This document shows positions 59,588 through 64,000 of a stretch of DNA of 64,000 bases, piece by piece. A program made the translations under genes and the position numbers. Source of the DNA: Enterovirga rhinocerotis (GTDB lineage Bacteria; Pseudomonadota; Alphaproteobacteria; Rhizobiales; Beijerinckiaceae); assembly GCF_004363955.1 (NCBI RefSeq), contig NZ_SNZR01000011.1, positions 186,001 through 250,000 on the forward strand, given 5' to 3'. The notes beneath the pieces are model-generated. The model worked only from the letters and a program-made list of their open reading frames with translations. It did no database searches and was not told where the DNA came from. The number at the start of each line of letters is the position of its first letter. Position 1 is the stretch's first letter.

Positions 59588-59956
59588 TTCGGGGCCTCTC
59601 ATCTTTTGCAGTGCGGCAGAGCTGTCCGGCTGTTCTCGCCTCATCGGTCTACGATTGAAGGGAAGATGAGTCTATTGGAATCAATCTCAATCAAATCCAG
59701 TGATTCCGGCGAAATCTGCGGCTCCCAGCCGCCCCCGGATCGAACCGAGGCCGATGCAGGCCGGATCCCGGCTCGCTCGCGCAGGTCGTCCATCACCGGT
59801 TGATTTGTCCGTACAAGACCGGCGTCAGCCGACTCCCACGTGGAGGTCTTGCCGCAGAACGATGCGACCCGTTACGATCCGACCTGCCGGCAGGCTCGAC
59901 CCTGACCGGATGAGTGCGGCGGGCCATCGGCCCACGCCTTCGGGAGGGAGCGGATC
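59588..59956. other. intergenic stretch between divergent genes
   Basis: About 370 bases upstream of both paralogue B (-) and the Bug-type binding protein (+). Locally A/T-richer around 59640-59710, fitting promoters. No gene, RNA or repeat recognised. Confidence 0.5.
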
Positions 59957-60970
59957 ATGACGAAGGGGGTATGGGCGGCCGAAGCCGTCCCGACGAGGCG
60001 GAGCGTGCTCGGGGTCGGAGCGGCCCTTGCCGCCGGGGTTCTCGTTCCGGCCGCTCGCGCACAGGACGCCTATCCCAACCGGCCCGTGACCATCATGGTC
60101 GGCTTCCCGCCGGGAACGGCGACCGACACCGTGGCGAGGCTCCTTGCGGAGCAGTTCAGTCAGACCATCCGAGGCTCGCGCTTCATCGTCGAGAACCGGG
60201 GTGGTCAGGGCGGGAGCATCGGGGCGGCCGCGGTCGCGAGGTCGGCCCCGGACGGCTACACGATCACGGTCGGAGCCTCGGCGCCGCAGGCCATCAATCC
60301 TCACATCTATCCGACCCTCAGCTACGACCCGCGCAAGGATTTCCAGCCGATCGGGCGGATCGTCGACCTGCCCTACGCGCTCGTGGTCAACAAGGACCTG
60401 CCCTACAGGTCGATGAAGGACCTGATGGATGCGGCCAAGGCGAAGCCCGGCGAGGTCACCTTCGCGAGCACCGGCAACGGCACCACGTCGCATCTCCTGA
60501 TGTCGGTGCTCGCCCACGCCACCGGCGCGCGCCTCAATCACGTGCCGTTCCGGGGCACCGCGCAATCGGTGACGGATATCATCGCCGGGCGCATCAATGC
60601 GACCATCGACACGGTTGCGGGCACGATCCCGTTCATTCGCGACGGGCAGGTGCGGGCGCTCGCGGTCACGTCGCAGCAGCGCTCCTCGCTGCTGCCGGAC
60701 GTGCCGACGACGGCCGAGGCGGGCTACCCGGATCTGCGTGGCGGCGCCTGGCTGGCGATGTTCGCGCCCGCGGGCATCCCGAAGCCGGTGCTGGACCGCC
60801 TGAGCACGTCGCTCCGCGAGGCGCTCGCGAACGAGAAGATCCGGGCGACGCTGCAGAATCTCGGCATGGAACTCGCCCCCAGCACGCCCGACGAGATGAG
60901 CGAGGTACTGCTCCGCGACTATGACCGCTGGGGCGAGATCGTCCGGCTCACGGGAGCGAAGGCGGATTGA
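59957..60970 (+). CDS. Bug/TctC-type tripartite tricarboxylate transporter binding protein
   Basis: A 337-residue exported protein. The signal peptide has twin arginines (PTRRSVLGVGAALAAG, cleavage near ARAQD), so Tat export is possible. Family blocks: YPNRPVTIMVGFPPGTATDTVARLLAEQ, FIVENRGGQGGSIGAAAVARS, VPFRGTAQSVTDIIAGRINA and FAPAGIPKPVLDRLS. It binds a carboxylate such as citrate or an aromatic acid. No TctA/TctB membrane genes are adjacent, which is usual for orphan Bug proteins. Confidence 0.9.
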   Translation: MTKGVWAAEAVPTRRSVLGVGAALAAGVLVPAARAQDAYPNRPVTIMVGFPPGTATDTVARLLAEQFSQTIRGSRFIVENRGGQGGSIGAAAVARSAPDGYTITVGASAPQAINPHIYPTLSYDPRKDFQPIGRIVDLPYALVVNKDLPYRSMKDLMDAAKAKPGEVTFASTGNGTTSHLLMSVLAHATGARLNHVPFRGTAQSVTDIIAGRINATIDTVAGTIPFIRDGQVRALAVTSQQRSSLLPDVPTTAEAGYPDLRGGAWLAMFAPAGIPKPVLDRLSTSLREALANEKIRATLQNLGMELAPSTPDEMSEVLLRDYDRWGEIVRLTGAKAD

Positions 60971-60988
60971 GGCCTCGACGAGGCGCCC

Positions 60989-61771
60989 CTACCAGCTCGC
61001 GATCACGGATCCCTTGAACGTCTCCGTGATGAAGGCCTTCACCTCGGGCGAGCGGTAGGCGGCGACGAGCGCCTCGACCCACGGCTTGTCCTTGTCCGCC
61101 GTCCGCACGGCGAGAAGGTTGACGTAGGGGCCTTTCGGGTCCTCGCGCAGGATGGCGTCGGAGGGCTTCAGGCCGGCGGGTGTCGCGTAGTTGGTGTTGA
61201 TCGCCGCCGCGTCGACATCCGGGAGCGAGCGCGGCGTCTGCGCGGCGTCGACCTCGATGAACTTCAGGCGCCGGGGATTCTCGATGATGTCGGCCACGGT
61301 CGGCTTGAAGCCGACATTCGGCTTCAGCTTGATCACGCCCTTGTCCTGAAGAAGCAGAAGCGAGCGTCCGCCATTGGTCGGATCGTTCTGGATCGCGATG
61401 GTGCCGCCGGCCGGGATGTCGTCGAAGCTCTTGTGCTTCCGCGAATAGATCCCGAGCGGGAAGTTCACGGTGAGGGCGACGGACTCGATCTTGTAGCCGC
61501 GATCCTTTCTCTGGTTGTCGAGATAGGGCTGGTTCTGGAAGGAGTTCGCCTCGATCTCGCCGGCCGAGAGGGCCTCGTTCGGCACGACGTAGTCGGAGAA
61601 CTCGATGATCCTGACGTCGAGGCCTCTCTTGGCCGCGACGGGTTTGACGGCTTCGAGGATCTGGGCGTGCGGGCCGGGCGTCACGCCGATGCGGAGGACC
61701 TGCGGTGCTTGCGCCGCCGCAGGCAGCGCGAGGGATGCCAGAAGGCCGGCCGTGAGGATCAGGTTGCGCAT
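60989..61771 (-). CDS. metQ: methionine ABC transporter binding protein, copy 1
   Basis: A 260-residue MetQ/NlpA-family protein: IGVTPGPHAQILEAVKPVAAKRGLDVRIIEFSDYVVPNEALSAGEIEANSFQNQPYL, then IAIQNDPTNGGRSLLLLQ and DVDAAAINTNYATPAGL. The signal peptide ends at AAAQ with no lipobox Cys, so it is soluble periplasmic rather than lipid-anchored. It is the last gene of the methionine importer operon and a paralogue of the preceding gene. Confidence 0.9.
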   Translation of the reverse strand: MRNLILTAGLLASLALPAAAQAPQVLRIGVTPGPHAQILEAVKPVAAKRGLDVRIIEFSDYVVPNEALSAGEIEANSFQNQPYLDNQRKDRGYKIESVALTVNFPLGIYSRKHKSFDDIPAGGTIAIQNDPTNGGRSLLLLQDKGVIKLKPNVGFKPTVADIIENPRRLKFIEVDAAQTPRSLPDVDAAAINTNYATPAGLKPSDAILREDPKGPYVNLLAVRTADKDKPWVEALVAAYRSPEVKAFITETFKGSVIASW

Positions 61772-61804
61772 GGCGGGTCTCGTCTTTTTGGGGGGAGGGG
61801 GGGC

Positions 61805-62599
61805 TCACCAGGTCGGGACGTAGGCGCCCTTGAAGCGGTCGAGGACGAATTGGCGGACCGGCTCCGAGCGGTAGGATTCGGCCAGCAGCTTGACCCAGGG
61901 CTTGTCCTTGTCCGCGATGCGGGTCGCGATGATGTTCACCCAGGGACCCTCGACCGGCTCCCTGATCAGCGGGTCCGTGACGGGCGAGAGGCCGGCCTGG
62001 ATCGCGTAGTTGTTGTTGATCGAGGCGGCGTCGACGTCGTCGAGCGCGCGGGCGAGCTGGGCGGCATCGAGTTCGACGAAGCGGAACCGTTTCGGATTCT
62101 CGGCGATGTCGGCGAGGGTCGAAGCCGTGTTGCTCGGGTCCTTCAGCTTGATGACGCCGTTGGCGTCGAGGATCTGAAGCGAGCGGGCGCCGTTCGACGG
62201 GTCGTTCTGGATGGCGATGGTCGCGCCGGCCGGCAGATCCGCGATCCGCTTGTACTTCTTGGAATAGATGCCCTGCGGCGAAGCCGTGGTGGTGGCGACC
62301 TTCACGAGCTTCCAGCCGGTCTTCGCGATCTGGTTCTTGAGATAGGGCTCGTGCTGGAAGGAATTCGCGTCGAGATCGCCCGCGGCCAGGGCCTGGTTCG
62401 GGACGACGTAGTCGGTGAATTCGATCACCGTGATGTCGAGCCCGCGCTCGGCGGCGACCTTCTTCACGGCCGCGAGGACCTCGGCATGGGGGCCAGCCGT
62501 GACGCCGACCTTGATCGACTGCTTCTGGGCGAGGGCGCGAGACGAGATCGAGGCGGCCATCGCCGCGCCGAGGACGGCGCGCCGGGAGAGACGAGGCAT
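61805..62599 (-). CDS. metQ: methionine ABC transporter binding protein, copy 2
   Basis: A 264-residue MetQ paralogue: VGVTAGPHAEVLAAVKKVAAERGLDITVIEFTDYVVPNQALAAGDLDANSFQHEPYL. The signal peptide holds twin arginines (SRRAVLGAAMAA) and no lipobox Cys. It lies 35 bases after metI and 33 before metQ copy 1. Two binding proteins may widen the substrate range (L-/D-methionine, methionine sulfoxide or short peptides). Confidence 0.9.
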   Translation of the reverse strand: MPRLSRRAVLGAAMAASISSRALAQKQSIKVGVTAGPHAEVLAAVKKVAAERGLDITVIEFTDYVVPNQALAAGDLDANSFQHEPYLKNQIAKTGWKLVKVATTTASPQGIYSKKYKRIADLPAGATIAIQNDPSNGARSLQILDANGVIKLKDPSNTASTLADIAENPKRFRFVELDAAQLARALDDVDAASINNNYAIQAGLSPVTDPLIREPVEGPWVNIIATRIADKDKPWVKLLAESYRSEPVRQFVLDRFKGAYVPTW

Positions 62600-62633
62600 G
62601 GGAGGCTCCTTTCAGAGCAACGAGGGGGAGGGT

Positions 62634-63299
62634 TCAGGCCTGCCGCAGGCGCTTATTCAGGCGGCGGGAGAGCCAGTCCCCGGTGCTCTGGACGAGCTGG
62701 ACGAGGACGATGAGCACGACGACCACGACGGCCATCACGTCGGGCATGAAGCGCTGGTAGCCGTAGCGGATGCCGAGATCGCCGAGCCCGCCGCCGCCGA
62801 CGGCGCCGACCATGGCCGAGTAGCCGAGGAGGCTGACGACCGCGAGGGTGAGGGACAGGACGATCGCGGGCAGCGCCTCGGGGATCAGGACCTTGCGCAC
62901 GATCTGCAGCGGCGTCGCGCCCATCGCGCGCGCGGCCTCGACGAGGCCCTGATCGACCTCGCGGATCGCGCCTTCGATCAGCCGCGCGATGAAGGGTGCC
63001 GCGGCGATGGTGAGCGGCACGATCGCCGCCTTCGTCCCGATCGAGGTGCCGACGAGCAGCCGCGTGAACGGAATGATCGCGACGACGAGGATGATGAAGG
63101 GCGTGGAGCGGGCCGCGTTCACGACGAAGCCGACCGTCTTGTTCACCCAGGGGGCCGCGAACAGCTCGCCCTTGCCGCTGGTCGCCAGGAACACGCCGAG
63201 CGGCAGGCCGAGAAGCGTCGCGATGGAGGCGGCCACCGCCACCATCCAGAGCGTGTCGAGCGTCGCCTCGGCGATGAGGCGGATGATTTCAGGAGACAT
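62634..63299 (-). CDS. metI: methionine ABC transporter permease MetI
   Basis: A 221-residue inner-membrane permease with five segments and the EAA loop EAARAMGATPLQIVRKVLIPEALP. Segment GYSAMVGAVGGGGLGDLGIRYGYQRF is typical of MetI. Its start overlaps the metN stop by 11 bases. It forms a homodimer with MetN. Confidence 0.93.
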   Translation of the reverse strand: MSPEIIRLIAEATLDTLWMVAVAASIATLLGLPLGVFLATSGKGELFAAPWVNKTVGFVVNAARSTPFIILVVAIIPFTRLLVGTSIGTKAAIVPLTIAAAPFIARLIEGAIREVDQGLVEAARAMGATPLQIVRKVLIPEALPAIVLSLTLAVVSLLGYSAMVGAVGGGGLGDLGIRYGYQRFMPDVMAVVVVVLIVLVQLVQSTGDWLSRRLNKRLRQA

Positions 63300-64000
63300 G
63301 GCCGATCACCTCCGCATCGAGGTCGCGTGACGTGAGGAAGGACAGGACGCGCTCGATCGTCGGCGCATCAGCCTTGAGGCCGACGACGAGCGTGCCGAAG
63401 GGGCGCCCGGCGATCTCGTCGACGGATCCCGACAGGATGTTCACGTCGAGGCCGAAATCGCGGGTGAGCTGGGAGACCACCGGATCGGTGGCATGGCGGC
63501 CGCGGAAGAGGATGCGGATCGCCGTCTCGGAGCCGGGGCTCGCATCCGGCCGGAGCCGTTCGCGCAGAAAGGGCGGCAGGGCATGGCCGGTCTCGGACGA
63601 GAGGAACGAGCGCGTGGTCGGATGCCGGGGCCGCGTGAAGACGTCGAAGACCTCCCCGTGCTCGACGACGCGTCCGCCGTCGAGGACCGCCACCTCCTTC
63701 GCCACCGCCCGGATGACCGACATCTCGTGGGTGATGAGGAGGATGGTCAGCCCGAGCTCCTTGTTGATCGACGACAGGAGGTCGAGGATTGAGCGCGTCG
63801 TCTCGGGATCGAGCGCGGAGGTCGCCTCGTCCGACAGGAGGACCTTGGGCTGCGTCGCGAGAGCGCGTGCGATGCCGACACGCTGCTTCTGGCCGCCGGA
63901 CAACTCGGCGGGATAGCGGTTCCGCTTGTCCGCGAGGCCGACCAGTTCGAGGAGCGGCCCGACGCGGGACTGGATGGTGGCCTGCGGGACCCCGCCGATC
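63289..64000 (-). CDS. metN: methionine ABC transporter ATPase MetN, cut by the window edge
   Basis: The frame is open to the right edge; about 236 residues are seen and the Walker A end is missing. Seen: VGLADKRNRYPAELSGGQKQRV (signature), KVLLSDEATSALDPETT (Walker B), ITHEMSV (H-loop), and a C-terminal NIL domain of about 75 residues (VSQLTRDFGLDVNILSGSVDEIAG), the methionine-sensing domain that inhibits transport when methionine is plentiful. First gene visible in the operon; any upstream riboswitch or MetR site is outside the window. Confidence 0.93.
   Translation of the reverse strand, partial: IGGVPQATIQSRVGPLLELVGLADKRNRYPAELSGGQKQRVGIARALATQPKVLLSDEATSALDPETTRSILDLLSSINKELGLTILLITHEMSVIRAVAKEVAVLDGGRVVEHGEVFDVFTRPRHPTTRSFLSSETGHALPPFLRERLRPDASPGSETAIRILFRGRHATDPVVSQLTRDFGLDVNILSGSVDEIAGRPFGTLVVGLKADAPTIERVLSFLTSRDLDAEVIGHVS

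Overview
The window is GC-rich chromosomal DNA, almost certainly from an alphaproteobacterium of the order Hyphomicrobiales. The pointers are family content typical of that group (DUF992, DUF3126, an HWE-family histidine kinase, a RibBA with a degenerate second domain, GCG-type secreted peptides), GTG/TTG starts, and the sequences of tRNA-Arg(CCG), tRNA-Met(CAT) and tRNA-Thr(TGT). The genus cannot be settled from the sequence alone.

Layout: 0-4 kb holds the end of an AtuA/DUF4387 gene and four small exported proteins on the + strand. 4.15-10.73 kb is one compact minus-strand operon: LacI regulator, solute-binding protein, two permeases, ABC ATPase, metallophosphodiesterase and a HAD phosphatase. 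It reads as an import-and-hydrolyse system for an organic phosphodiester or phosphate ester. 10.9-31.1 kb is accessory DNA. It contains a frameshifted RepA-like ATPase relic, an arylsulfatase, an N-terminally truncated tyrosine recombinase followed by a translationally coupled run of small island genes around a DUF3987 protein, a stress-type group (isochorismatase-fold hydrolase, DUF892, zinc alcohol dehydrogenase, NhaA), an arsenic-resistance cluster with an ArsC-acetyltransferase fusion, a DUF3800 protein, a TauE-type permease, and a second recombinase fragment beside tRNA-Arg.

31.3-64 kb looks like core genome: a KamA/EpmB-like radical SAM enzyme overlapping a lipid A acyltransferase gene, LemA plus two TPM proteins, gamma-glutamyltransferase, LysE exporter, tRNA-Met, CysE with DUF3126, an NDUFS6-like zinc protein, an FAD monooxygenase, an RND efflux pair with divergent TetR regulator, a second TetR/hydrolase divergent pair around a long palindrome, an EamA exporter, an HWE sensor kinase, a short-chain dehydrogenase, tRNA-Thr, an MHS-family transporter, RlmB, RibBA, two paralogous small proteins of unknown function, a Bug-type binding protein, and a methionine ABC importer (MetN-MetI-MetQ-MetQ) that runs off the right edge.

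No CRISPR array, rRNA gene or intact insertion sequence was seen. The least explained items are the phosphodiester operon, the 29-bp-arm inverted repeat built of TTGCGAC units inside a small island gene, and the duplicated about 62-residue proteins near 59 kb.
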